Source: Sweltsa coloradensis (taxonomy: Eukaryota; Arthropoda; Insecta; Plecoptera; Chloroperlidae). Taken from it: a DNA stretch of 64,000 bases. How positions within the stretch are numbered: position 1 is the first letter of the stretch; each line of letters starts with the position of its first letter. The notes below the pieces were generated by a model that was not told the origin of the DNA, searched no databases, and saw nothing but the letters and a program-made list of their open reading frames with translations. The translations under genes were made by a program, and so were the position numbers. Location: the NCBI GenBank assembly GCA_024449915.1, contig JAMZAV010000911.1, positions 434,001 to 498,000 on the forward strand, read 5' to 3'. Positions 36,486 through 49,685 of the stretch are shown in pieces.

Positions 36486-36599
36486 GATCTCATTACTTTT
36501 TCAAGTTTCATTACCGAATTATTTGTTAAAATATAATAATTTTATCAAAGTCGATTTAATTAATATGGTTTTACCAAAAAACAATAGAATTTAAAATAT

Positions 36600-36850
36600 C
36601 TAGTGGTCCAAAGACTTGTTTTTTGTAAACAATGTAGGTGATCATTGTCAAGTAACTATAGTTACTTGTTGATTATATTCTTGTAAAAGGCTTATATTAA
36701 AACCTTCATTTGGAAGCCTTCCAGCAAACTTTTTCAACTTTTTCTTTCAAAAGACACTATATCACTATAACCTTAATGTACATGTAAAATATGAATGTTG
36801 TAACCCCACCCGTTTGGTCAGAATCGCGGGCCGATTGAAACTGACGAATT
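36600..36850 (+). mobile_element. fragment of Helentron-like type C interior
   Basis: It matches the monomer at 8111-8440: GGCTTATATTAAAACC, AAACTTTTTCAACTTTTTCT and GTAACCCCACCCGTTTGGTC. Neither terminus is preserved. Confidence 0.55.
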
Positions 36851-37684
36851 AGATAGTAGCCAGTAGTAGCCAGTAGTAACTAACATAACTAACGTAAGTG
36901 ATTTTGAGCATGTTTCGTCATATTTTCACCAAGAAGGAATGCTCGTACCCCAACCAAATTTGGCATGTGTTGTCAGGTACCTAAATCCCCTCGATTTTGA
37001 TAGTTTTTAAGTTCACATCACGTTTCGTGACGGCTGGGTAACACCTCGAAATCACCCCAACTCTGCTTGCTGTATAAGGTGCCTGAGTGTATAGCGCGCC
37101 ACGGCTTGGCTGCGGCGCCCTAACGGGCACCTAGATTGAAAACACCACGTATACATCACCATTACCATTCACTTTTCTTTTGCATTAGTGATGTGAAATT
37201 ATGCAGCCTGTGCTGGCCAACACGACTCGAGCCACATATGGAACGTAACCTACACGACACCAAAAACCAACACTCTGGTAGGCGTCCGGTATGTGAGATC
37301 TTTTACAGCGAGAGTGGTCGGGGCGACAGTTTAAATGTTCATGCCTAATAACTTAGCAAAGAATGTGAGTAATTTTGTGGTTTCAAGGAAACTTAAGAAT
37401 GAATTAAAATTTATGTTAGTGTATCCTCCGCGATGTCCTTCAATCCTAGATGATATACACAGAATATCTTCTAAACTTACTATTTATATCGGTCGTAGAT
37501 TGTTATAAGAAACAATGTGAACAGGTGAGCTCAGATTATTTGTTTTTCATGGTGTGAACTCTATAAATTTCAAAACCCAATTAAAATTGACGCCCGCCTG
37601 TCACGGGAGACCTTGGTGGTTCAATCTTCCATCGGGGAAGGATTAATTTGACAATTAAAATTTATTCGTGTTGATGTTACGTGA
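36851..37684. other. non-coding stretch
   Basis: Contains a moderately GC-rich part at 37020-37130 without a usable frame. Nothing recognised. Confidence 0.35.
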
Positions 37685-38269
37685 TTGAGCGAGCGTAGCG
37701 AGCGTCTCCACTTGACTCTTATGGCTCGAATGTCTGGTTTTTTTTTTTTTGTTTTTTTTTTTTTCTGTTACTGCTTCGATACAGGTCGCACCGTTTCTCT
37801 GATCGACCTGAAATTTTTACACATGTACATACCACCTATGCGGGTTGCTGTATAGTTTTTTTTAACAAAATCCGATCGTTGGTTAAAAATAAAAATAAAA
37901 ATAAATAAATAATAAAAATATAAAAATGTTCCGATCGTTATGAAATTTTGCAGTGTCAATAAGTACAACATTCTCTCCTATTTTCCAAATTTTCAGCTAA
38001 ATCGGTTAAGACCTTAAAGACTTATTGATAATCATAATTCGAAAAATGATGTTAAAAAATGAAGGAGGCAGTGAAGATACAAAGATACACTTTAGAAGGC
38101 ATACCGTGAATTAGTACAATGCAAAGATGTTGGAATAGTATAATGTGTACAATGTCAATATCCAGTTAGGCCTACAGTTTGTGGTGGGCCTTATGGGAAT
38201 GTCGTACTCGGGTCATGTTGCACGTACCGGTGCTCGCTCAACAACGCGTCCAACTGAGCGTTTTCCTAG
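37685..38269 (+). mobile_element. Helentron-like element, type B, short form
   Basis: Complete ends: TTGAGCGAGCGTAGCGAGCG at the left, AACAACGCGTCCAACTGAGC GTTTTCCTAG at the right, T following. The interior is shared with its neighbours: GTCGCACCGTTTCTCTGATC, ACATACCACCTATGCGGG, and ATGGGAATGTCGTACTCGGG. Confidence 0.8.
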
Positions 38270-38429
38270 TGTAACATCTATGCTCTTTTCTAGTAACCTA
38301 TACATACATTATTCGAATTACTCTTATGTAAAATCAATCAATCAATATTGCCAATAATTGTCGTGTAGGCTATGGGGTGTTGCCACCAGACTATTACGGA
38401 TATCAAGTTTTCACGTGTGACCTAAGTTA

Positions 38430-39062
38430 TTGAGCGAGCGTAGCGAGCGTCTCCACTTGACTCTTATGGCTCGAATGTCTGTTTTTTTTCTGTTACTGCT
38501 TCGATACTGGTCGCACCGTTTCTCTGATCGACCTGAAACTTTGCACACATATACCACCTAGGTGGGTTGCTGTATAGTTTTGAACAAAATCCGATCGTTG
38601 GATATATAAAAAAAAAAAAAATGTTCCGATCGTTATGAAACTTTGCAGGGTCAATAAGTACAACATTTTCTCCTATTTTACAAATTTTCAGCTAAATCGG
38701 TCAAGACCGTAAGTAGTGTAGATAGAAATTACATTTTAACAAAAGTAACGTTACCATGGCAACGAAAAGCCGCACGAGAATCACTATGCACTGCCACCTA
38801 GAAGTAATCAAAATACAATCGAGGAAGCAGTGTATTATTTGTTATCAGAGAGTTAAAATAGTTTTTCCAAAGAAATGATGTCAAGGTCCTCTAGATGGCG
38901 GTGGATTTTATCCATTCTCTCCTATTTTACAAATTTTCAGCTAAATCGGTCAAGACCTTAAAGACTTATTGGTATGTAACATTATGGGAATGTCGTACTC
39001 GGGTCGTGTTGCACGTACCGGTGCTCGCTCAACAACGCGACGGGACTTTAGCGTTTTCCTAG
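38430..39062 (+). mobile_element. Helentron-like element, type B
   Basis: Direct repeat of the preceding copy, with the 3' end of type A flavour (AACAACGCGACGGGACTTTA GCG) fused to a type B body. It also holds CCATGGCAACGAAAAGCCGC, found in the long form at 13114-14010 but not in the 37685 copy. Confidence 0.8.
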
Positions 39063-39587
39063 TATTTTGTTTACTTCTAGGTGGGAGTGCATAGTGACCA
39101 GAATTCTCGTACGACTTTTCGTTGCCATGGTAACGTTACTTTTGTTAAAATGTAATTTCTGTCTACACTTCTTAAGATCTTGACCAATTTAGCTGAAAAT
39201 TTGTAAAAGAGGAGAGAATGTTGCTATATGTTTATGTTTGTGTTGTATATCCTATGTATGTCTAATGTATTGCACTTGTGGGGCTTCGCCCTGTTGTCAA
39301 TAAAGAATCAATAATAATAATTATTGACCCTGCAAAATTTCATAACGATCGGAACATTTTTATTTTTTTATTTTATTTTTTATTTTTTATAACCAACGAT
39401 CGGATTTTGTTCAAAAACTATACAGCAACCCGCATAGGTGGTATGTACATGTGTGCAAAATTTCAGGTCGATCAGAGAAACGGTGCGACCTGTACCGAAG
39501 CAGTAACAGAAAAAACAAACAAAAAACAAAAAAAACAGACATTCGAGCCATAAGAGTCAAGTGGAGACGCTCGCTATGCTCGCTCAA
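39063..39587 (-). mobile_element. Helentron-like element, type B, truncated, with LINE tail
   Basis: A reverse copy that abuts the previous element. The 5' end GCTATGCTCGCTCAA is intact (39587), but the 3' CTAG end is missing, so it begins inside the body (CTTCTAGGTGGGAGTGCATA). A LINE tail at 39222-39318 interrupts it. Confidence 0.7.
39222..39318 (+). mobile_element. LINE 3' tail
   Basis: A GGGGCTTCGCCC hairpin-like word, then AATAAAG and an (AATA)n tail, placed between two adjacent parts of the type B body. No coding part. Confidence 0.55.
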
Positions 39588-39745
39588 TAAATGGTTCCCA
39601 CTTTTTATTTATTGCTGATATTGTATGTTTTTTGTTTTAACTTTTATACAAATTTTCAATATTAATGATGCCACATTATTTAACGGATTGTTTGAAAACC
39701 ATGCACATTCTTACTTCTCAAATCGAGGAATCGAACTCAAAATAA

Positions 39746-40317
39746 CTAGGAAAACGCTCAGTTGGACGCGTTGTTGAGCGAGCACCGGTACGTGCAACAT
39801 GACCCGAGTACGACATTCCCATAAGGCCCACCACACAGTGTAGGCCTAACTGGATATTGACATTGTACACTGTATACACTATTCCAACATCTTTGCATTG
39901 TACTATTTCACGTCATGCCTTCTAAAGTGTATCTTTGTTTCTTCACTGCCTCCTTCATTTTTTAGCATCATTTTTCGAATTATGATTACCAATAAGTCTT
40001 TAACGTCTTGACCGATTTAGCTGAAAATTTGAAAAATAGGAGAGAATGGTGTACTTATTGACCCTGCAAAATTTCATAACGATCGGAACATTTTTATTTT
40101 TTTATTTTTTATTTTTTATTTTTTATAACCAACGATCGGATTTTGTTCAAAAACTATACAGCAACCCGCCTAGGTGGTATGTACATGTGTGCAAAATTTC
40201 AGGTCGATCAGAGAAACGGTGCGACCTGTATCGAAGCAGTAACAGAAAAAAAAACAAAAAAAAAACAGACATTCGAGCCATAAGAGTCAAGTGGAGACGC
40301 TCGCTACGCTCGCTCAA
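39746..40317 (-). mobile_element. Helentron-like element, type B
   Basis: A complete reverse copy, from CTAGGAAAACGCTCAGTTGG at 39746 to CTCGCTACGCTCGCTCAA at 40317. It is nearly identical to the element at 37685-38269, which suggests recent amplification within this cluster. Confidence 0.8.
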
Positions 40318-41876
40318 TGACAAATTAACTGTTTTAAATACAAGTAAAATAATTAAATCTGTATTTTATTCGTGGATCAAATACTATAATAATAGGCCTA
40401 CAGAGATAAGATGAGTAATTAAATGGTTGGACGTAAAACTAAAAGTGAACTTTGTAAATTTATTAATTCAAGGGCGTATAAATGAATGTGTAGCCATGTC
40501 ATGGTTAGCGCTGTGTGAGTATAACCGACAGGAATTGTGTATAGTTTTTGTATTATTTTTGTACACGATACACGTCAGTGAAACATAGCTCATCTTTACA
40601 TGTGTGGCATGCCATACACGAATCGTACACGATCCACACATACGCGTCCGTTAAATTCTTCATGGAGATTTTTTTTATGTGGAATACAACATGTGTTTAA
40701 ATGGTGCGTGACTCACGAGGAAATAAATCTTCTCGATAAATAAGAAATCTTCCGCTTTAAAAATGTCCCCCCCCCCCCCCCCCTAAAAAAACGGATTCAC
40801 AGCATTGTCTTTTTGTTTAATTACTTGGTGTTGGAAATAAATCTTCTTGTGTTTCACAGTTTTAGCGATAAAAAGAATTCGCCGGCTAGAAATCTCCAGG
40901 GGAGAAATCTCCACGTGTATCTAGCTCTTAACATACAACTGAAAATTTAGTCTAATCTTCTATATAGCGCCAAGCGTTAACCCAAATGGATATTCCAATT
41001 GTTAATTCCATTAATTAAGTCTGGAATCAATACCTATTCAGCAGAGAGAACTTCATTTATACTACAAAAGTCTAAAACCTGTAGTAGTACACTGAGTTTG
41101 AACAATTGGTTCTGAATCTGACTAAGGACGCAAAGAGGCATTCCCGATAGAGATGGGATATTAAGAAACGAATAAATAATTGAAATAAGTTTATATAAGA
41201 CAGTTGAATACTGCAGTTTGGTTATAAGATTGATCTTCCAGACCATTACGAAAGGTTTCTTAATATCCAATCCAGAAAGGCAAGGGTCTCTTTATTCTGC
41301 ATATAAGCATTGAGACGGCGGGATTGATCTGTTATTGGAAGAGTTTGGACATCTGTGACATTGAGAACGTGGTAGGATGTGAGGTTATGAGTAGCAAACC
41401 TGTCGAAGGAACGAAACGGTGTTGGAGAGAGATGGGAGGCTGCTAAAAGGGTATTTCTGGGATTGAGAATAGAAGGAAATCCTATATGGCTCCTCGTGTA
41501 GCTGAGATTCCCAGTGTCGAATGTCTGGATGATTATTTAGTAAAGCAACTGAGTTGAGGGGACTTTTCACGGTTACCTTCCAGATCAAGCTGGTCTACCT
41601 TTGAGAAACGTAAACGTACACTGGTATATGGTGGTTGGTGGGTGGCCATTGAACCCATGGCTGTTGAAAATTATCTCCTGTGCTCACTCGTAATGAAGTC
41701 ATTGAGTCATGTCATGGCAGAAGTTTAAAGTAAACTTTGGGTCATTGAGTTGGTTTTGTCCTTTGTTTAGATTTATTGGGTACGGAAAGGATACAGTATC
41801 TTCTACATCAAGGATCCAAAATAACATTTACAGTTACACCAATTTCCATTTCACACCCGGCAAGTTCAGGTGGGAG
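40318..41876. other. non-coding stretch
   Basis: Contains a run of about 18 C at 40767-40784. No exon, RNA gene or repeat recognised. Confidence 0.4.
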
Positions 41877-43020
41877 TTTATTGTAATTGAGAAAAGTTTC
41901 ACTTGGAACCTCTAAATAATTAACAATACATCACAATTATAGTTCACATTCATGATTTACAATTTCATCTTATGTGTCTAAGTCAACCACGGATACGCGC
42001 AGTTTAGTTTTTACAATACACAAATTTAGAATACTATGTACATACGAAATAGATGGCAATGTTGAAGGTTTGTACGTAAATAAGTAAATACCACTGCTTA
42101 AACAGTGAAAATAATCTATCCTGTGGCATTATACCCACAGCATGAGATGGCGTGGTGAAATGTAAACAATATGTGCAGCTGTGCACCAGTGAAGTGTTTC
42201 CAGAGGCCTTTATACAATATGTCGGATTATGCCCAAATGAATACACTCCCGAGTCCCGACAAAGGCTGTGTGTACACATGGACATGGGTCATGGTATATT
42301 AGTATGTATGGACTGAGTTATCGTCTTTACTTCTGACGCCGGAGGTAAGATATTAGAAGGGACTTAGTATTTTACTTTGGTTGAACATTTGAATTATAGT
42401 GACTTAGTGTCGCATGTCACGTATACTACTGTGTGATGTGTGTAGGTGGGAATGGGATTACTATCATACTGAGGTTGGATGTTGAAACAACGGATTTTTG
42501 ATTACTCCAAGTATGCGCACAAACAGAGATCATTTAGTTATGGCACTTCTCTTTACTGTCTCTGTTGGTACGTGTTTGGATGGATGGGGTATAGTGAGTC
42601 TTTGAGCTTTTTCCCCAGACTTCCACGTAAACATCGCCAATACATCACCTCTGAGATAACATCAATATAGACGCCTAATATAAGTATTGGTTCGATGTGT
42701 TTGTATAGATGACAAATTTAATACCACGAACCACTTTTCTGAAAGACTGGCTTATTCGTTCATAATACAGCTACCAAGTAGAGTATGTATATTGTCTTGA
42801 AGTGGGTTTGGAACTAAACGCTATCCAACAATATTCGAACAAACTTCTGCGTCAACACGCAACTTTACGCCGAGCGCCACTAGCGCTGCCGTTTCTCTTG
42901 CTGGGTCTTCCGCTCTTGCGCGTCGTGTCCAGTGAACGGAATCAGCTCTCAATCTCACACACTAAATGATTACCACAATGTTTTAACACTATCACATGAA
43001 GTTTCGTCTAGTACTCTCCC
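41877..43020 (-). other. probable 3' UTR of the Pax gene
   Basis: Sequence directly after the TGA of the terminal exon on the - strand. The first canonical AATAAA on that strand is at 41877-41882 (TTTATT as written), giving a UTR of about 1.1 kb; another is at 41772-41777. A relatively GC-rich stretch at 42850-42950 would be its proximal part. The end point is an inference. Confidence 0.4.
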
Positions 43021-43535
43021 TCAGCCCGCTGTGGACTCTCTAAGCTCCTCCCCTCGAGGCTGTGATGACGTCACGAGACTGCAGGTACACGGTTTGTCCA
43101 CCAGGAGTCCGCAAGGCGCCTGAAGGAAGATGTGTGGCTGCACTAGCGGCCTCTGCACGGGTTTCTTAAGCAACTCTTCTATGGAATATGGATTACGTTT
43201 CTTTATTGTTGGCGACACTTGTTGTGTCATTCTCTCGTCCTCGTCGGGTTCGCTCTTGTCCATAGAGTCCTCGCTGGGTGTGCTGCTGCTGTTGCTGTCG
43301 GTCTGAGGGGGAGGGGGCGGGGCGAGTGTCTGCTGGGGTCTGCTGAGTAGCAGGCTGGACCAGGGCGACGGGAGGGGGTGTAGAGAGGCGAGGCGGCTAG
43401 GTGCTACGCCACTGTAAGGGTGAGGGGAATACACGGGGGTGAGGGCGCCCAACTGAGGGTAGAAGGAGGGCATGCGAACACCACTCGGTAGCGCCATCTT
43501 GTACTGGTAGGCTGGTATTGAGCGGATGGACGAAT
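43021..43535 (-). CDS. eyg: Pax (eyegone-like) terminal exon with eh1-like motif
   Basis: This is the last coding exon of the - strand Pax gene. The acceptor TTTTGGTGGTTTCAG precedes 43535; the exon starts in phase 1 and runs 171 codons to TGA at 43021-43023. The N-terminal part is Pro/Ser/Tyr-rich (SFYPQLGALTPVYSPHPYSG), followed by a proline run and an acidic segment (DKSEPDEDER). Residues about 112-126 read KKRNPYSIEELLKKP, an eh1/octapeptide-like motif of the kind that recruits Groucho-type co-repressors. Fly Eyegone acts as a repressor, and I recall a similar C-terminal motif there, so the assignment to the same gene as the RED exons rests on strand, order, matching splice phase and this motif. 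Its composition is clearly coding. Confidence 0.72.
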
Positions 43536-44707
43536 CTGAAACCACCAAAAATGTAATATATTAAACTACTGGGTATTTGCATACGAGACCATCATTCAGG
43601 CAAGAGAGTATTATGTATAGAGGACGTCCTCGTGTAGAAATAAATATTACAACATTATATTATTATAATTAATAATAATTACTGGCGACATTTTGATTTA
43701 TAAGTACTTCAAATTAACCAGTGAATTATTTGTTGAGACAACCTATATCTTAAGCAAATCTAGCCGATAAACCAGATCTCCTATCATCTTTACATATCGC
43801 TGACAATTTATTATACTGGTATGTTTATGATTAATCAATCACACCGTCTTTGTCGCCCTCTCTCTCTCTCTTCGCAAGTGATTGAACACGATGAATAATT
43901 CATAAGATGCAACCAGCTCGTCTCGGATCAGTATCACCTGGTTCCACCTGCCTTGCGAGTAACCTGTTCATTTAGCAGACATATTAACCCAGTGGCTGAG
44001 ATTGCCAAGGTCACGGGCGACACGCAACGCACAGATTCCTCACACGGGATGCAATTACACACATCTACGTGCTTATTAAAGCGATTGGGGGAGCAATAAG
44101 ATCACGAATGATCTTTTAATTGTAGCTTTAAAAAAATGGACCAGAAATCTATGCATGAAAAAAGGAATAGCGTAACGTACATTTAGTTAGTCCTAGCTCT
44201 GCCTGCACGCAGATATGGGACAAAAAATTGCTCGAGATTGCCTCGTTTCGAAGAATCCAGCGAATGAGACACGAAGATGTCATTATAAAACTGCGGATCG
44301 AAACCCGAGATCGTAATAAGATGTTCGTTTTTTCAGCCTCCCTAATCAATATTTTCGACTATGAACGTGCACGTTGCCCGGTCGAGGGGACATACACGTA
44401 CCTCACGCTAATGCGTCCTGATGCCAACCCAACCCTTTCTCTCTCCATCCTGCTTTAACACCTTTTTTCAATCACCACGTTCTTATTTTAGGCATCGCCA
44501 CTGGGCTTCACAGTTGCCACCTCTTATAGTTAAACCAGAAGGATGAGACATAGTGTTTTTTTTACTTGTACCAAATCATTCATGTTGTAACAAATTCAAT
44601 AATCTTTTACATTGCGAAAGAAGAACTCAAGTCATAATTTTAGTAGTACACATACACTATAACCTTACATTTTTACAAGATTACATGCGTGGTTTTGAAT
44701 ATAAGAC
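43536..44707. other. intron sequence, nothing recognised
   Basis: Presumed intron of the Pax gene on the - strand. It has a short CT-rich run (43858-43872) and no homeodomain-coding frame on either strand. Confidence 0.4.
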
Positions 44708-45362
44708 TTAAGGCTATTGTACCACCTCTGGCCGATAATTTGAAAGTCGAAGAAACATGTCTGAAAAGTTTGCTGAATGAAAGAAGGCTTTTAAAATAAC
44801 AGAAAAAAAATTGTGAATTTTTTTGGGCGGGACATATAACCTCACTTTTGGAAATTAGATTTAGATTTTTGGACAAAAGTGTACACTACAAATCTAGTTC
44901 AAAATTAAATTTTGAGATCGTTTTCTGGACATAGTTTCTAAACACCTTTAGCTATACTTGACATAGCTAAAATAGTTGTTCTGAAAATACAGTGGTGTAA
45001 CGATTTTTTGTCAAACGGTACAAATACGAGTTTTTTCCAGTTTGTACCGTTTACAAAAAAAAAATCGTACACCAACTGTTATTTTCAGAAAACTATTTTA
45101 GCTATAGTACAAGTTATAGATAAGGTGTTTAGAAACTTTGTCCAGAAAACCGATTCTCAAAATTTAATTTGAACTAGATTTGTAGTGTACACTTTTGTCC
45201 AAAATCTAAAATATAATTTCCAAAAGTGAGGTTATCGTCCGCCCAAAAAAATTCACAATTTTTTTCTGTTATTTTATCAAGGCCTTCTTTCATTTAGCAA
45301 ACTTTTCAGACATGTTTCCTCGACTTTCAAATTATCGGCCAGAGGTGGTACAATAGCCTTAA
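44708..45362. mobile_element. TTAA-flanked fold-back element
   Basis: Two ~325-bp arms with ends TTAAGGCTATTGTACCACCT and GGTGGTACAATAGCCTTAA. Arms pair throughout with modest divergence, and the centre (about 45035) has two GTACCGTTT-type words. The outer 11 bp are identical to those of the element at 25601-26234, but the inner arms are unrelated. It lies in the presumed Pax intron. Confidence 0.88.
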
Positions 45363-45395
45363 AGAAATGATTTATAATCGACACAATAAATACAA

Positions 45396-46154
45396 CTAGG
45401 AAAACGTTAAAGTCCCGCCGCGTTGATTGGATGAGCGTAATGGGGCTTGAGCTGCATGTTATGAAGATTTTCTGTTTGTTCTGTGACAAAATTATTACAA
45501 GTCGAATAATTTTTTTAAATTTACATAAATAAAATATTGACTTTAATTTTTAATTTTTTTTAATGAATCGTATTTTAAAAAAGGAAAAATTCGTAAAATT
45601 GCGATTTTTATAAGAAATAATTATTCGATGCGCTCAAATTTACAAGAATCTTTAATTAAATTAAGTACTGCTGAAAAATTAAATTACAATAGGTTAAAAA
45701 GCATGTAGGTGTTATATGTCTAAAGACTTGTTTAAAAAATTAAAAAAACATGTAAATTTTCGTTTTTCATGAGAAATAATTTTCGCCTGCGCTCAAATTT
45801 CACACGAATATCGTAATTCTAAAATAGGTTTGTGAAAAAATCATTAAAATCGAATTAAAGCATGTAGGTTTAAAGTCGAAGAAATTTTTAAAAATTGAAA
45901 AATTCGTAAAATGGCGATTTTTCGCCGAAAACAATTTTCCGATTGCGCTCAAAAAACGTGCAGTTCTAAGTTCAGAGATTTCGAAGGTCTCCATAAATTT
46001 CATCGCAATCGGAGTATCGGTTTCAGCCGGAATCGTGTTAACAAATGAACAAAAATACAGAAAGAGATTGTCGAAAAAAAACAACAACATTCCGGATTTT
46101 TCTCCCAGTGTCAGTGAAAATGGAATCTTCGCTCCGCTCGCTACGCTCATCCAA
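45396..46154 (-). mobile_element. Helentron-like element, type A
   Basis: A reverse copy, CTAGGAAAACGTTAAAGTCC at 45396 to GCTACGCTCATCCAA at 46154. Contains diverged ~160-bp monomers. It lies 34 bp from the fold-back element. Confidence 0.72.
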
Positions 46155-49100
46155 CTACTCAATTATTAGGCCTATGCAATAAGATAAAACTAGTATCTAG
46201 AGATGGACTTATAGATAACTACTGTTCTAAGCTAACAAAACAAATTTGAACGATCTTGAACACATGGCGCATTTGTAAACCTGTCCAAGGCCAGCTTGTC
46301 CAACTTCTGGCGACTAAGGAATAATAATCAGGACACTGAAGGTAGGACCCAAGGAATTTTTAAAAGTTTTTTGCCAAGTATTCGCTTTCTGACAGGAAAA
46401 CCTCAGAAAAAACTAGTCAGTGTTGCCTGTGGCTGGGATTTAGTCGACCACCTCCGAATTTGAGCGTTTCAAATTTTAGGTTTACTCTAGTCAAATAAGA
46501 ATGTTTTGAAGAAAAGTTGCCAATACGCGTAACTTTTCAGAGACCGTCTTATAATACCTTCCTTATCAACACACTAACATACTGGAGCTTCGGACGCCAT
46601 ATTGGAAAATGGCGGCCAAAACGTCTTTGTTAACGTACATCTAAAAATTGTGTGGATAGACAAAATGTCACAATGGCAAAAATGTTCAACATAAAATTCC
46701 CTACAAGAAGGAGTATCATATTTTGGGTGACGTCACAAAATTGATTGCTTTTTTGATGATTTTTTTTATGCTGATTTTCTATTTTAGCGCTTTTCTATGG
46801 TATAAGAAAGCTTAGCATCGATATGGGTGAGAGCATTTACCCGGAATTTTGGTTTTAGCATCAATGGTAACATGAAAATATTTGATGATTATTTGATTAT
46901 CCATAATTAAGCTCTTAATTTACTAAGGAAATTTTATTGCTACGTCACAGTGACTATCAGAACGTTCGGAATACAGCAAATTTCGAAATGTAAAAAATAC
47001 ATTAATTATTGAGGATTTCAATTATGTTACGCAATGAAATTTATGTGTACGGCTCGACTATAACGAAATAAGAATACCAAAGATGGATGATAAAAAGAAA
47101 AATTCTAGATCCGTTTTTAATGAACATTTATCAAACAAAGATCGCCTAATCTATAAAAATAGGAAATTGAAATATTAACATCGGCCGACACATGAATATA
47201 AAGAAGACGTTTTCAATCACTCGATGCAATTATGCGATATAGAAGCTACTTTAACAACCTCAAAGCGCAATAATTTTGATAGCAGGAAATAGTGTGACTA
47301 ATTCTGTGATTTAGGACTACAGTCGTATTCGTTAGAATAGTCCATTATATTATACTGCAAACACTGTTAAATGTTAGATGCAAATTAATATCACTTCTGC
47401 ATCTGTCCAATATAATTTTCACTCTCTATGGGATATAGTAAACATTATAGCTGCACACAATCTTATCTAAAACAACACATTGATCGTGCACCAATAAACA
47501 ATCGATGTGTATGGAACGTAAAAATATAGTTATCTAAATTATGTAATAGGCGAGATTTTAGTTGTTTGTTAGCGAAAGAAGGTATAGACGGCGTAATGCT
47601 CAAACATCAGCAGCCTGGGATTACCGAAGAGTAACGTGGTTTTTGTGAACCTTCATCATTAAAGCGGTTATGAAATTAAGTGTTACTGTTCCATATCTGC
47701 TTACCGTATAATTAACTCTTGGCATCTCATAAATTGGGTGACAAAAATGATAGTGGTGTAAAAAATACAATAAACGTATAAGGAGCCATGCGTGTAGCAA
47801 AGAAACCAAGCTAGATTACTCGTTCAAATCTAGCTTATTTTTTACGTTTAACTTTCTACCACTGAGGATTGTTTTTCCATTCGTGAGACCTTGAATTCCT
47901 TCTGAGAAGAAAGTTAACAGGTGGATCCAAGTTTTGGTAACCAATTTTGTGTCATTTGATTTTTTTAATATATTTTAAAACAAGAATGTTCTCCAATGTT
48001 AGCTATATTTAAGAAAACAAAAAATTACAAAAAAAACTATTGTAGCATAGGGAGACTGCATTTAAGAAACCGAAACGTTTTATAGTTACTCAGTTAGAAG
48101 AGCAGAAGGCGTAATTGGGTAAAGACGGTCAATTTGTGGGGATCCGTGATTGCATGATATAGGTTTATGCCGGCAATACCTGGTATATGTGGTAATAATT
48201 GTATGACAATTATTGGCCGGGGAGTTAACTAGATCCAACATCGTTTTTAACATTTGAAAAAAACGATAAAGCAAACCGATTAAAATAATATGCGGCAAAG
48301 TTTCGTTTATCATTTACAATGTTGAATAAAAACTGACCGTTCGGGCGCACGTATTATTTTATTACTGTGTCCTCAAACATGTCGTGCAGAGAGCATAGCA
48401 CTGCGCCTCAAGGCTCTGGTTTGAAATACTGCAGGTTATCTGACTAGATGGCGGCTATTAATTAATGTTATTTTGAGTATGTAATGATTAACAACAACAA
48501 ATATTTATTTCGTTTACAACATAACAGCTTCGTAGTAAGTAACATACGAGAGTATCAACTACGCACCCGCAATTTGGTCTGAGAAAACACAAATGTTTGA
48601 CATTCCAAGTTCGCAAGCTAAAAAGCGCGATATTTCACTATATTTACAGAAATGTAAACAGCATAGCAGCTCTTTGGCCAAATTTATGTAAATATTATCG
48701 GGAAGCAACGTTTATTGATTTTTTTTTAGCTATATCGTTTTAATTTGACTCGTACTTTCATTTGCTCCCATATTTTGCTCGTAAATAAATAAATTTTCGT
48801 TTTGAAATGTAATTATATTAGTTTCGTAATAATTTCAAGTTGAAGAGTTCGCGAAATGATGTTGGTTTCAGAATTCATTGTTCGTCCATTTAATTTATTT
48901 ACAAGGTGGCTGCAGTAAACTGATCAACTTAAAGTAGTGATTACAAGCTATTTCAAAACAAGCAAATTTTTTAAATGCGGTAAACGTCGCAAATATTAGT
49001 AATACTTGATCACTTTGATAGTAATGAAGGAAATGTATTATAATGTTTAATGGTAATAGCGGCTAGCGGATGAGTCACAAGAGCATTAATATAACTTTTA

Positions 49101-49685
49101 AAACACGACTAACGATTTACTAGACCCCTGATCAAATCACCTGCAGATGTAGAATATAACTATTATGTTCTCTGGGGTCCGGACTGATTAACGACTTGTG
49201 AGTTCGGTTCTGATTGCTCTATTATATCAAACGGAAGTTAGAGGCGAATAAAATGAAAACTTAGTCAATAAACTCTGCGTTTATTCAAAAAAGGCTAGAT
49301 AGAGCAATAAATGGTAGCACTTAATTATTCCACTCTTATAAAGCAATCGAGGTGATACTGTAATGATTTGAGCCACTGATGACTAAATCAAACAATTCTT
49401 GATATGGATTGATCTATAACGTGGTGCCTGGTGTAATATAATACGCAGACGGAACGCGTGGCAATAAATCTATTATAAACGTTAAACGTTTACTTCTTCA
49501 TCAGACCAATGACTTACAATGTAACTGTAAACCTATGATCATGACCTAGACACAGACATCGTCATTTGACCATTAACGATAAGCATTCCTGCATGGTCAC
49601 GGAGAACTGTAGATATAATTCTTGTTCGTCAGCACTGTCAACTTAGTTTTCCAACATTTTCTATATGCTGACTAGACGTATTGTG
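46155..49685. other. intron sequence, no homeodomain exon found
   Basis: I looked on the - strand for a homeodomain helix 3 (WFSNRRA-type) in all frames and saw none. The sequence is AT-rich, with a GCCATATTGGAAAATGGCGG near-palindrome at about 46590-46612. No other feature supported. Confidence 0.4.
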
